Counted from the first letter of the stretch, positions 9,452-18,502 are shown. The stretch: DNA of 37,755 bases from an uncultured bacterium (GCA_903959355.1 CAJBWJ010000058.1:1-37755), one strand, 5' to 3'. Notes: generated from the sequence alone by a model not told the origin. Numbers and translations: made by a program.

Positions 9452-10525
9452 TTACTTTTTAATCTTAGCATGTGAAGCAATCGAGAGTAAAACACCACTT
9501 GCAAAAAATGACATTAAAAGTGAAGAACCACCTTGAGAAAAGAATGGCAAAGGCATGCCACTTAATGGTAACAGTACCACCACAGCTGATAAATTAAATG
9601 ATAATTGAATAGCTATCCATGCCAAAATTCCGTAATAAAGCAAATGTTCATATTTAGTTAACACTTTATCTTTGACCATTAAATTGGCAAAAATAAAATA
9701 AAAAATAAACAAGCAAATAATTACAAAAGAACCAACAAAACCGACTTCTTCGGCCACAATAGCAAAGATTGAATCGCTACTTGCTTCCGGCACATAGGAA
9801 TATTTTTGCTGAGAATTACCGATACCTCTACCAAACCAAGAACCACCGCCTAGAGCCAAAGTAATTTGGCGCACATGATAAGAGTCTCCTTGAATATTTT
9901 CTTCTGGATTTAGAAAAGTTGTTAAGCGCTCTCTTCTATATGGACTAAATAAAACAACCAAGAGTGCAAGTAAAAAGCCTCCACCAAATAAAATTGATAA
10001 AAATTTTATTTTGCCTCCCGCTAAAAAATACATGATAATGCTACTCGCTACCAAAACCATCAATGAACCAAAATCAGGCTGAAGCAAAACTAAAAGTACT
10101 GGCCAAAATAAAAAAAATAAAAAACTACTTAGATCTAATTTCTTTGCTAAAAGATAAGCATAAAAATTAATCAAAACAAATTTAAAAACTTCTACCGTTT
10201 GAAGAGTTCCAAAAGGTAAAATAATCCAGCGACGAGCACCATTTAATTTAAGACCTATACCTGGAATTAAGGTTAGAATTAACAACAAAATCGCCAAAAT
10301 ATAAAATGGTAAAGCATATTTTTCAAAAAATTTAACTTTGATTTTGCTTGTCAAAAATAGAACTATAAAAGATAAAAAAAGCCAAATCCCTTGTTGTCTA
10401 AAAAAATAATATTGATGACCAAATAATTTAAAACTTTCAACCGTAGAAGCTTCGAAAACAAAAAAAAGACCAATTAAGGAAAGAGAGAAAATTAAGCCAA
10501 GAAAAAATTTAGAAGGCGATGACAT
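9452..10525 (-). CDS. ftsW: FtsW-type SEDS peptidoglycan polymerase
   Basis: GARRWIILPFG, LLQPDFGS, PFFSQGGSSLL. The ORF extends to 10570, but ATG at 10525 (MSSPSKFFLG) avoids overlap with mraY and gives a standard N-terminus. Confidence 0.92.
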   Translation of the reverse strand: MSSPSKFFLGLIFSLSLIGLFFVFEASTVESFKLFGHQYYFFRQQGIWLFLSFIVLFLTSKIKVKFFEKYALPFYILAILLLILTLIPGIGLKLNGARRWIILPFGTLQTVEVFKFVLINFYAYLLAKKLDLSSFLFFLFWPVLLVLLQPDFGSLMVLVASSIIMYFLAGGKIKFLSILFGGGFLLALLVVLFSPYRRERLTTFLNPEENIQGDSYHVRQITLALGGGSWFGRGIGNSQQKYSYVPEASSDSIFAIVAEEVGFVGSFVIICLFIFYFIFANLMVKDKVLTKYEHLLYYGILAWIAIQLSFNLSAVVVLLPLSGMPLPFFSQGGSSLLMSFFASGVLLSIASHAKIKK

Positions 10526-10544
10526 ATTCAAGTTAAGAGCACAA

Positions 10545-11588
10545 TTAAATAACTGCCAACCATACTCCAAAAATCGTCAGCATGATTTGAATTAGCCAAG
10601 CTCTTTGAACAATTTTTGGCTCAGCCCAGCCTCTTTCTTGGAAAGTTAAATGAAGAGGAGCGGCAGGCATAAGTTTCTTTTTTAAATATTTTTTGGAAAG
10701 CAATTGAATAAAAGAACTAGATATCTCAATCACAAAAATAAAACCAATGATTAAAAGCGCTAAAACCTTGCCAAGCAATAATCCAATCACTGCCAAAGTT
10801 GCTCCAAAAGCCATTGAGCCAACATCACCCATAAAAATTCTGGCTGGAAAAACATTAAAGTAAAGAAAAGAAATTAAAGATCCTATCCAAAGAGCTATAA
10901 AAACTGAGAGAGGAATATCCAAAATTGTGGAAGATAAAACCCATAAACCAAATAAAGAAAACATCAAAAGTCCCGCAGCTAAACCATCAAGACCGTCAGT
11001 AATATTAACTGCATTAGCAAAAGCCACGATCACAAAAGCTGCAAAAGGAATATATAAATATCCCAAATTAATCGTACCTACAAAAGGAATGTGCAAGATA
11101 GAAATTCCTAATTGAAAATAAATCATGCAAGCAATAACCACTGCCAAAATGACCTGCAAAATCAATTTTTGACGCATACGAAGACCAAAAAATTTACTAT
11201 CGTCAAAACGAAAAAACTTCTTTATATCATCATAAAGTCCCAAGATAGCAAAAGATAGAAAAGTAAAAAACAAAACATTAATTTCTGCCTGACTATTGCG
11301 ATGGATGCTAGTGATCTCAATTCCAAAATAGCTAAGAGCTGGAATCATTAAAGCAAAGAACAAAGACACCATAATAACAACTAATAAACCGCCGCCAACT
11401 GGCACACCAGCTTTATCAGCATGAAATTTGTCAAAAATAGGAGTTCTTTTGCCAAAAGCATCCAGAGTTTCTTGGTTGGCACGACGAAAACGTAATTTAT
11501 AAAGCAAATTAATAAATGGCACCACAGCGCTACTTGTCAGAGTAAAAGAGAAAATTAAAATACCGAGAAAAAGTGCTAATGATCCCAT
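10545..11588 (-). CDS. mraY: Phospho-N-acetylmuramoyl-pentapeptide-transferase MraY
   Basis: LGLYDDIKKF, NAVNITDGLDGLAAG, FMGDVGSMAFG, PLHLTFQERGWAEPKIVQRAW. Confidence 0.95.
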   Translation of the reverse strand: MGSLALFLGILIFSFTLTSSAVVPFINLLYKLRFRRANQETLDAFGKRTPIFDKFHADKAGVPVGGGLLVVIMVSLFFALMIPALSYFGIEITSIHRNSQAEINVLFFTFLSFAILGLYDDIKKFFRFDDSKFFGLRMRQKLILQVILAVVIACMIYFQLGISILHIPFVGTINLGYLYIPFAAFVIVAFANAVNITDGLDGLAAGLLMFSLFGLWVLSSTILDIPLSVFIALWIGSLISFLYFNVFPARIFMGDVGSMAFGATLAVIGLLLGKVLALLIIGFIFVIEISSSFIQLLSKKYLKKKLMPAAPLHLTFQERGWAEPKIVQRAWLIQIMLTIFGVWLAVI

Positions 11589-11598
11589 AGAATTCTTT

Positions 11599-12924
11599 CT
11601 ATATAACTCTTTCTATCTTAGCACCCATGAGAATCAATTTCTCATCTATTTTCTGGTAACCACGCTCTACTTGTTCGATATTATGTAAAATTGTTTTACC
11701 CTTAGCGCCAATTGCTGCCAGAAGAATTGTGGCTCCAGCTCGTAAATCATGAATGGTAAATTCGCCACCCGTAAAATTGGTTGGTCCAAATATCTTAATA
11801 GCATGACGGTCACTCTCACGATGATCCTGCCAATTAAAATTATAGAAAGCATCAGGATTTTTGACAGTTGGATTGAAGTATTCAATCTTAGCGCCCATTG
11901 TTCTTAAATCTTCAACATATTGGAAACGATTTTGCATTACCGTCTCGTGAATAATACTTTCACCATTGCACTGGCAAAGCAGAGTTGCAAAAAGAGGCTG
12001 CCAATCAGTCATAAAACCAGGATGAATTTCTGTTTCTAGATCAGTAGCACTCATCGGGCCTTTATAATAAAAACGAATTCCATAATCACCGATTTCATAA
12101 CCAGCACCAATTTCATCTAATTTGTCTAGAAAAGCCTTAAGATCCTTCTGCCTGGCATTTTCTACAACGATATCGCCCTTAGTGGCAATTGCGGCACAAG
12201 CATAGCTAACTGCTTCGTTACGATCTGGCATAATTTTATGAATTGCTCCATCAAGTTTTTCAACACCCTCAATTTCAATTTTACGGAAAGAGCGGCGGCG
12301 GATTTTGGCCCCCATTTGATTAAGGAAAGAAATTAGGTCATCGATTTCTGGTTCTTCGGCAGCATTTTCCAAAATAGTTTTACCTTTGGCCAAAACCGCC
12401 GCCATAATCAAAGTTTCTGTTCCAGTGTGAGTATTTTTTTCAAAACGATAAGTACAACCTCTAAGCTCTTTGCAGGTGGCCTTAAGCATTCCGTCTTCCT
12501 GAACAAACTTGGCTCCCATCATTTCTAGTCCCATCATGTGACGCTCCAGAGGGCGTTTGCCAATTTTATCTCCACCAGGAAGTGGTACTTCGGCATGACC
12601 AAATTTGGCCAAAAGAACTGGAATAAACAGAGTAGAGGCACGAGATTGCTCGCCATGCTTAGCTTGGACAGCATGAAAACGAAAGTTGCGAGTGTCAATA
12701 AAAAAGGTACGTTCGCCCACACGATAAGCTTTAGCGCCTAGTTCATTGATAATTTGAGCAACTAAATCAACATCGGAAATATCTGGTAAATTAAGCAAGC
12801 GACTTTCTTTGCTTCCGAGAAGCGCCGCAATCATGAGTTTATAAGAAGCATTTTTGGCTCCACCAACTCTAACTGAGCCATAAAGTGGAGTACCTCCAGT
12901 AACTACAAAACTTGCCTTGTCCAT
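11599..12924 (-). CDS. murA: UDP-N-acetylglucosamine 1-carboxyvinyltransferase MurA (Asp variant)
   Basis: VGGAKNASYKLMIAALL, RASTLFIPVLLAKFGHAEVPLPGGDKIGKRPLERH, PDRNEAVSYACAA. Confidence 0.96.
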   Translation of the reverse strand: MDKASFVVTGGTPLYGSVRVGGAKNASYKLMIAALLGSKESRLLNLPDISDVDLVAQIINELGAKAYRVGERTFFIDTRNFRFHAVQAKHGEQSRASTLFIPVLLAKFGHAEVPLPGGDKIGKRPLERHMMGLEMMGAKFVQEDGMLKATCKELRGCTYRFEKNTHTGTETLIMAAVLAKGKTILENAAEEPEIDDLISFLNQMGAKIRRRSFRKIEIEGVEKLDGAIHKIMPDRNEAVSYACAAIATKGDIVVENARQKDLKAFLDKLDEIGAGYEIGDYGIRFYYKGPMSATDLETEIHPGFMTDWQPLFATLLCQCNGESIIHETVMQNRFQYVEDLRTMGAKIEYFNPTVKNPDAFYNFNWQDHRESDRHAIKIFGPTNFTGGEFTIHDLRAGATILLAAIGAKGKTILHNIEQVERGYQKIDEKLILMGAKIERVI

Positions 12925-12942
12925 AAGCTATTTTCTTTCTAT

Positions 12943-13917
12943 TTACCTTAAATAAAAAACTTCTTCTTTTAGAATAACATTAAATTTTTCTAAAACTATA
13001 GATTTAACTTTTTCGATTAAAGTTACTACATCTTTTGCTTTGCCATGACCAAGATTCACAAAAAAAGCAGCATGCTTTTCACTGACTTGAATATCTCCTT
13101 CTTTAGTTCCTTTCAAACCTGCCTGTTCGATTAAAAAACCTGCTGGAACAAACTGTACTTCCGCAAATTGTGGAAAGATTTTTTTTAGATGCTCATCATT
13201 GGGAGGATTTTGAAAAACACAGCCACAACTTGGCAAATCCAGTGGTTGTGTGAGAGAGCGTTTCTCAATTGAAGCTGCAACTTTTTGCTTGACCTCATCT
13301 GGAGATGATTTCTTTAACGCAAAAAACGCAGAAAATATAAGAAGGTTTTTATTCTTTTGAAAAACTGATTGCTCATAAGCAAATTCACATTTTTCACGTG
13401 TTAATAGAACAATTTCTTCTTTTTCCAGATCAAAAGTTTCTACTTGCTCGATACTGTCACCAATTAAATCTTTAAGATAATGAGCATTATTGTAGATAGC
13501 TCCACCAAGAACTCCTGGAACACCAATGAAACCCTCTAGGCCTCCACCTCCAAGAGCGGCAACTTTGCCAACGAGAGCAGAGGTTTTTATTCCTGCATCA
13601 GCTTGAATAAGTAATTTATCTTCTGCCTCTGAAACAATTTTTAATTCAGCAAAATCCAAGCTAAGCACCAAACCTTTTACGCCTTCGTCAGCGATGATGA
13701 CATTGCTAGAGCCGCCTAAAATACTAAATCTAATATTTTCTTTTTTGCAAAAAAGTAATAAATCAATTGCTTCTTGACGATTTTTTGCAGAATAAAAAAC
13801 TTCGGCATTACCGCCTATTTTGAAATAACTCTTTTGATCAAGAGAAAAATCAAACAAGAAATTAAATGAAGGAAAATGTTGTCTAAAAAGTTGTTCTAGA
13901 TTCATAATCTCCACCAT
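12943..13917 (-). CDS. murB: UDP-N-acetylenolpyruvoylglucosamine reductase MurB
   Basis: FKIGGNAEVF, LGGSSNVIIAD, GVPGVLGGAIYNNAH, PSCGCVFQNPP. True start may be the internal Met at 13905. Confidence 0.95.
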   Translation of the reverse strand: MVEIMNLEQLFRQHFPSFNFLFDFSLDQKSYFKIGGNAEVFYSAKNRQEAIDLLLFCKKENIRFSILGGSSNVIIADEGVKGLVLSLDFAELKIVSEAEDKLLIQADAGIKTSALVGKVAALGGGGLEGFIGVPGVLGGAIYNNAHYLKDLIGDSIEQVETFDLEKEEIVLLTREKCEFAYEQSVFQKNKNLLIFSAFFALKKSSPDEVKQKVAASIEKRSLTQPLDLPSCGCVFQNPPNDEHLKKIFPQFAEVQFVPAGFLIEQAGLKGTKEGDIQVSEKHAAFFVNLGHGKAKDVVTLIEKVKSIVLEKFNVILKEEVFYLR

Positions 13918-13929
13918 TCTAACACGAGA

Positions 13930-14661
13930 GTGCTCCTTAAAAACAAGGTTTATAATGACCTTGTGTTAAATATAAAACCAGGTATTTATCTAGTAGATAA
14001 GCCAAGTGGTCCAAGTAGTCACGATATTGTCAATTATTTCAGGAAAAAAAGCGGAATTAAAAGAGTTGGTCATTGCGGCACTCTCGATCCGCTCGCTTCA
14101 GGCTTATTAATCATTCTTGTGAGTCGAGAATATACCAGAAAACAGACTCTTTATTTAAAAAAAGATAAAGAGTATCTGGTGGAAGCTGTGCTAGGCATCG
14201 AAACCGATAGTTATGATCAAACTGGCCGCATTGTTAAAGAAATCCCTTGGGAAAAACTCAAAGAAATAAATAAAAAAGACTTGCAAAAAATTTTGCCAGA
14301 ATTTAAAGGTCAAATCGAACAAACAGTTCCTATCTTTTCCGCTGTCAAAATTAAAGGTCAAAAACTCTATCAAAAAGCCAGAAGAGGAGAGCTTGTCAAT
14401 TTACCAAGCCGCTTAATTGAAATTAAAAAATTAACTCTTAAAAAATTTCAAAAAGACGTCTCAAAGCAAAAAATTAATTTTGAATTATTAGTAAATTGCT
14501 CAAGTGGAACCTACATTCGATCTCTTATTCATGATCTGGGTAAAAAATTAGGCTGTGGAGCAACAGTAACTGTTTTGCGTCGCACTAAAATAGATAAATT
14601 TAGCGTGAAAAAAGCAAATAAATTATTACTTAGTGAATTTAAAATGGACTGGGATAACTAG
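13930..14661 (+). CDS. truB: tRNA pseudouridine(55) synthase TruB
   Basis: GIYLVDKPSGPSSHDIVNYFRK, VGHCGTLDPLASGLL. Start may be GTG 13963, 6 nt after TATAAT at 13951-13956. Confidence 0.95.
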   Translation: MLLKNKVYNDLVLNIKPGIYLVDKPSGPSSHDIVNYFRKKSGIKRVGHCGTLDPLASGLLIILVSREYTRKQTLYLKKDKEYLVEAVLGIETDSYDQTGRIVKEIPWEKLKEINKKDLQKILPEFKGQIEQTVPIFSAVKIKGQKLYQKARRGELVNLPSRLIEIKKLTLKKFQKDVSKQKINFELLVNCSSGTYIRSLIHDLGKKLGCGATVTVLRRTKIDKFSVKKANKLLLSEFKMDWDN

Positions 14662-15238
14662 ACTTACCAATTGGACTGATGGCGGCAGGCGGCCAGTATC
14701 TAAAAAAGACTCTGCCGACAATTTCATCCTTGGTAATTGCTCCCCAAGCTCTAGAATCACTAGAGTAAGGTCTGTTGTCACCAGAAACAAAATACTCATT
14801 TGGACCCAAGTAAACACCCTTACCTTTAGTAGCATTACCAGGCATAATTGCGTAATCGCTTGGAATGTATGGCTCTGGCAATTTTCCACCGTTTACCCAA
14901 ACAGCGTTTTCTTTAACTTCAACTGTATCTCCAGGAACGCCAAGCACTCTTTTAATAAAATCACAACCAGTTCCTTCTGGACAGTTGGCAGCTGGCGGAG
15001 CGTGAAAAACAACTACTTCGCCTCTTTGAGGATCTCTCATCTTAAAAGTCACTTTATCAGTTAAAACATGTTCGCCACTTTGAAAATTTGGTACCATCGA
15101 TTGACCATTAACTTGGTGAGGTTGCAGAAAAAACAAATAAACCACTAAAAAAATAGAAAAAGAAATTGCCATTGTTTCTATTAGATCGAGGAAAGTAGCG
15201 CCAATCTTCTCCATAGGATTACTCATAACAGAGGACAT
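14639..15238 (-). CDS. lepB: Signal peptidase I
   Basis: N-terminal TM, NGQSMVPNFQSGE (Ser), CDFIKRVLGVPGD (Lys), FVSGDNRPYSSDSRAWG. Start may be the internal Met at 15226. Confidence 0.95.
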   Translation of the reverse strand: MSSVMSNPMEKIGATFLDLIETMAISFSIFLVVYLFFLQPHQVNGQSMVPNFQSGEHVLTDKVTFKMRDPQRGEVVVFHAPPAANCPEGTGCDFIKRVLGVPGDTVEVKENAVWVNGGKLPEPYIPSDYAIMPGNATKGKGVYLGPNEYFVSGDNRPYSSDSRAWGAITKDEIVGRVFFRYWPPAAISPIGKSSYPSPF

Positions 15239-15290
15239 GTTACTACTTTTTGAAGGCAGCTTGCAAGCAGCAGCGTCTTTAACCTACAAT
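15237..15290. promoter_or_regulatory. Candidate bidirectional lepB/wzx promoter sharing a palindromic -35 (TTGCAA)
   Basis: GCTTGCAAGC palindrome at 15259-15268; + strand TTGCAA(15261-15266)-N18-TACAAT(15285-15290); - strand TTGCAA-N18-TAACAT(15242-15237). Confidence 0.5.
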
Positions 15291-15297
15291 ATAAAAT

Positions 15298-16521
15298 GTG
15301 AGCTATCAAAAACACGCTATCGCTGGCTTTAGCTGGCAAACTTTGGAAAAACTTTTTACAACAGGTTTGAGTTTTTTAAAGATTTTTATCTTGGCCAGAT
15401 TACTTGGTCCAGAGCAATTTGGACTTTTTTCTCTAGTAATGATTGCGCTTGGCACTACAGAAAGTATCACTCAAACTGGTGTTAATATCACCATGCTGCA
15501 ATCTAAACAACCAATTAAATATTTTCTAGACACAGCTTTTGTAATTTCCATCATTAGAGGTTTCCTAATTGGTTCACTGATGATTTTGATAGGCTATTTG
15601 ATGGCTAATTATTACAATGAACCAAGTTTATTTCCAATGATTGCTGTTGTTGCGCTTGTGCCAATCATTAAAGGCTTTATTAATCCTGCTATTGTTAGTT
15701 GGCAAAAAAGTTTTCAATTTTCTAAAGACAGCCTTTACGCTTCGCTGCGTTTAACTGTAGAAACAATTGCGCAAATTGTTTTAGCCTTCACAATTCATTC
15801 AGTCTGGGCCTTGTGTCTTGGAGTCATCGTTGGGGCTCTTTTTGAAGTAATCTTATCCTTCCTAATGTTAAAAGAAAAACCAGTTTTTCATTATATAAAA
15901 AGTAGAGGAGAAGCTATTTTTAAAAATGCTAAATGGCTTAGTTTAAGTAGTCTCTTGAGTTATTTGAATGACAATATTGATGATTTTTTACTTGGCAAAA
16001 TTGTCGGCACTTATAAATTGGGTATCTATCACAATGCTTATGCCTTAAGTCATAAGGCTAATTATGAACTATCAAAATCAGCCTATCATGGAGTGATCCC
16101 TATCTTTACCAAGATGACAGAAGATCATGAAAAAGCACGTCTCAGAAGAGCTTTTTATAAATCTATGATTTCTACTTTAATTATAGTTTCTCTAGTTTCC
16201 TTACCTTTAATATTTTTTCCAAAGCTTTTAGTCAGCATATTGCTTGGAGAACAATGGCTTGAAGCAGTAGATATTCTTAGAATTTTAACTTTTGCCGGAC
16301 TCGTACACACTGTGGCCAATGTCAGCTATGCCTTAATCATAGCCAAGAAAAAATATCTTTATTTGAATCTACACATGATTACTTCTTTAGTTTTAATGGT
16401 TGCTGGAATTGTTTTATTTGGCAAAAGCTATGGCCTGATTGGAGCGGTTTCTGGAATTTTACTTGCCAGAAGCATTGCTCTGCCAATTGCTCTTTTAGGA
16501 GCTAAAAAAAGTTTAGAATAA
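15298..16521 (+). CDS. Polysaccharide/oligosaccharide flippase (Wzx-like, MOP superfamily)
   Basis: Multi-TM, N-terminal AIAGFSWQTLEKLFTTGLSFLKIFILARLLGPEQFGLFSLV typical of the flippase family; GTG start. Confidence 0.9.
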   Translation: MSYQKHAIAGFSWQTLEKLFTTGLSFLKIFILARLLGPEQFGLFSLVMIALGTTESITQTGVNITMLQSKQPIKYFLDTAFVISIIRGFLIGSLMILIGYLMANYYNEPSLFPMIAVVALVPIIKGFINPAIVSWQKSFQFSKDSLYASLRLTVETIAQIVLAFTIHSVWALCLGVIVGALFEVILSFLMLKEKPVFHYIKSRGEAIFKNAKWLSLSSLLSYLNDNIDDFLLGKIVGTYKLGIYHNAYALSHKANYELSKSAYHGVIPIFTKMTEDHEKARLRRAFYKSMISTLIIVSLVSLPLIFFPKLLVSILLGEQWLEAVDILRILTFAGLVHTVANVSYALIIAKKKYLYLNLHMITSLVLMVAGIVLFGKSYGLIGAVSGILLARSIALPIALLGAKKSLE

Positions 16522-16522
16522 T

Positions 16523-17635
16523 ATGAAATTTTTCTTGATTGCTTTAGTTTTTTTACTTTCACTTGGACAGCTACAAAGAATTCAGCTCACAAATAGCATT
16601 GCTTTTTATTTGCATGATTTGCTCATCATTGGTTTTCTACTTAAAGAACTTTTTACTGCAATCGTGCAAAGAAAAAAAATTATAGAATATTTAAAAAAAA
16701 TAAAAATTTTTCAAAAAAAAATACTTTTAGTTTTTTTAATAATGGTTTTTCTATCTTGGATGATAACTTTTGTGGAAGGACGCTTTGATTTTAAAGCAAT
16801 TTTATATTTAGCTCGTTTAATCAGCTATGTGGTCTTTGTTTTTCTAGTTCAAAAGAAGCTAAAAAACAAAAGTTGGTTGTGGAGACTAGTCTCTTTTAAC
16901 ATTCTTTTAGTTGGATTTTTACAATATTTATTCTTGCCAGACTTGCGTTTTTTAATTTATGAAGGTTATGACGATCATTTCTATAGATTGGTCAGCACTA
17001 TCATGGATCCTGCTTTTACTGGTCTTATTTTTGTTTTTAATTTGAATTATTACCTGTGGCAAAAGAAAAGAAATTGGGCCTTAATTGCACTCTTCGCAAC
17101 AGGCTTACTTCTAACTTATTCCAGGTCTTCGTATTTGGCCTTTTTGCTCAGTAGTTTATTTTTATTTTTTTCTGATAGAAATTCTGCCAAAAAAGCGATT
17201 CTATCTATTCTCATTTGTTTCTTTATTAGCTTGCCATTTTTGCCAAAGCAAAGTGGAGGAGATGGAGTTGACTTACTTCGCACCAGTTCTACCGTAGCTA
17301 TAATTAGCAATGATCAAGAAATTCTAAAAGAGATAAAAGGTGTGGAGTGGCTCTTTGGGAAAGGTCTATTTATCCCAAGTCAAAATAGACAAACTACTCT
17401 AAACATTCCGACTCATTCTCATTTTGCTGACAATCTCTTCGTTTTCATCATCAGTAATCTCGGAATTATTGGCAGCATAACATTGATTATTTTGATTTGG
17501 GAAACTTTAAAACTTGGTAAAAAGCAGAATGCAGTGTTACTAATTAGTTTGATAACTAACGCAATGTTTAACAACAATCTTACCCAAAGTTTTGTGGTCT
17601 TAATTTTTCTTGGATTTTGTCTGTCAGAAGATTAG
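16523..17635 (+). CDS. O-antigen ligase/polymerase-like multi-TM membrane protein
   Basis: About 10 hydrophobic segments, ATGLLLTYSRSSYLAFLLS motif, THSHFADNLFVFIISNLGIIGS C-terminal; starts 1 nt after the flippase stop. Confidence 0.75.
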   Translation: MKFFLIALVFLLSLGQLQRIQLTNSIAFYLHDLLIIGFLLKELFTAIVQRKKIIEYLKKIKIFQKKILLVFLIMVFLSWMITFVEGRFDFKAILYLARLISYVVFVFLVQKKLKNKSWLWRLVSFNILLVGFLQYLFLPDLRFLIYEGYDDHFYRLVSTIMDPAFTGLIFVFNLNYYLWQKKRNWALIALFATGLLLTYSRSSYLAFLLSSLFLFFSDRNSAKKAILSILICFFISLPFLPKQSGGDGVDLLRTSSTVAIISNDQEILKEIKGVEWLFGKGLFIPSQNRQTTLNIPTHSHFADNLFVFIISNLGIIGSITLIILIWETLKLGKKQNAVLLISLITNAMFNNNLTQSFVVLIFLGFCLSED

Positions 17636-18396
17636 AGTTTGAATTCAACCTCAATTTTACGCTCCGTTTTATTGGTAGCTTTATCAGTTACTATGAAATT
17701 AAGTTCGTTTTTACCTTCAGCTAAATAATAGTTACTAGAAAAATTACCATCTTTATCAGCTAAAACTAAGCGGTCATTAATCATAACTTTAGCCTCGGCT
17801 TCAGTTTTACCTTTAATAGTAACTGTGCGATTTTTCTTTAATTCAATGACGCTACCATCTTTTGGTTCTTCAATATCCAGATTTGGAGCTTGTGAATCTC
17901 GCTCAACTAAATAGGTTTTAGTTTTTAAAGATTCATTACCAGCTTCATCAATACCATAAATGGCTATTTCATTTTTGCCTTCAGCAAGAGCTAGTTCATG
18001 TTCGAACTGTCCATCGTCAGCCACCTGAATCTCAGCTGTGTTAACCGAATCAACTAAAAAAACTACTTTACTTTTTGACTCAGCAAAACCACGTAAATTA
18101 AGACTGGCTGAATAAGTAGCTTCAACTGGGTTGCTAGATAAAATAGGGACCTGTGGAGGCACAGTGTCTTTTTCCACAAAAGGAGATTCTTTATCAATCA
18201 CAGCAAAAAAAAGTCTAATCAAATTTGGCATAATCAAAAAGATAAAAAGAAGAAGAATAACAATGCCAAAAAAAAGATAATAAAAAGTTTGTTTTTCTAT
18301 TTTGCTTTTTTCTTTTTTTGCCAAACGAGAAGAAGCTAAACCTTTTTTATCGTTTTTACTTTGATAGATAGAAGAATAATTACGAGACTTGAACAT
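17632..18396 (-). CDS. Membrane-anchored protein with two tandem Ig-like (glucodextranase-B-like) domains
   Basis: Single N-terminal TM then two repeats sharing the pattern LxGxxExxxKVxxxV...DGxFxxxxxLAEGKNExxxxxxDxAxNxxxxxxx. Confidence 0.8.
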   Translation of the reverse strand: MFKSRNYSSIYQSKNDKKGLASSRLAKKEKSKIEKQTFYYLFFGIVILLLFIFLIMPNLIRLFFAVIDKESPFVEKDTVPPQVPILSSNPVEATYSASLNLRGFAESKSKVVFLVDSVNTAEIQVADDGQFEHELALAEGKNEIAIYGIDEAGNESLKTKTYLVERDSQAPNLDIEEPKDGSVIELKKNRTVTIKGKTEAEAKVMINDRLVLADKDGNFSSNYYLAEGKNELNFIVTDKATNKTERKIEVEFKL

Positions 18397-18429
18397 AGGT
18401 CTTTTCCTATATTTATATTACTACTTTTG

Positions 18430-18502
18430 AGCCAAAGGTGGGGATCGAACCCACGACCTACGGTTTACGATACCGTTGCTCTACCAGCTGAGCTACTTTG
18501 GC
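18430..18502 (-). tRNA. tRNA-Thr (anticodon CGU)
   Basis: Minus strand GCCAAAGTAGCTCAGCTGGTAGAGCAACGGTATCGTAAACCGTAGGTCGTGGGTTCGATCCCCACCTTTGGCT; cloverleaf arms all pair; loop ATCGTAA. Confidence 0.95.

Noticed and set aside
10526-10570. 15-codon N-terminal extension of ftsW overlapping mraY
   Set aside because: MEYGWQLFNCALNLN is unlike FtsW N-termini and overlaps the mraY 3' end; an internal ATG at 10525 is a better start.
14626-15064. + strand and alternative-frame ORFs over lepB (14633..15064, 14626..14889)
   Set aside because: Overlap lepB, which has clear signal peptidase motifs; translations look like frame artefacts.
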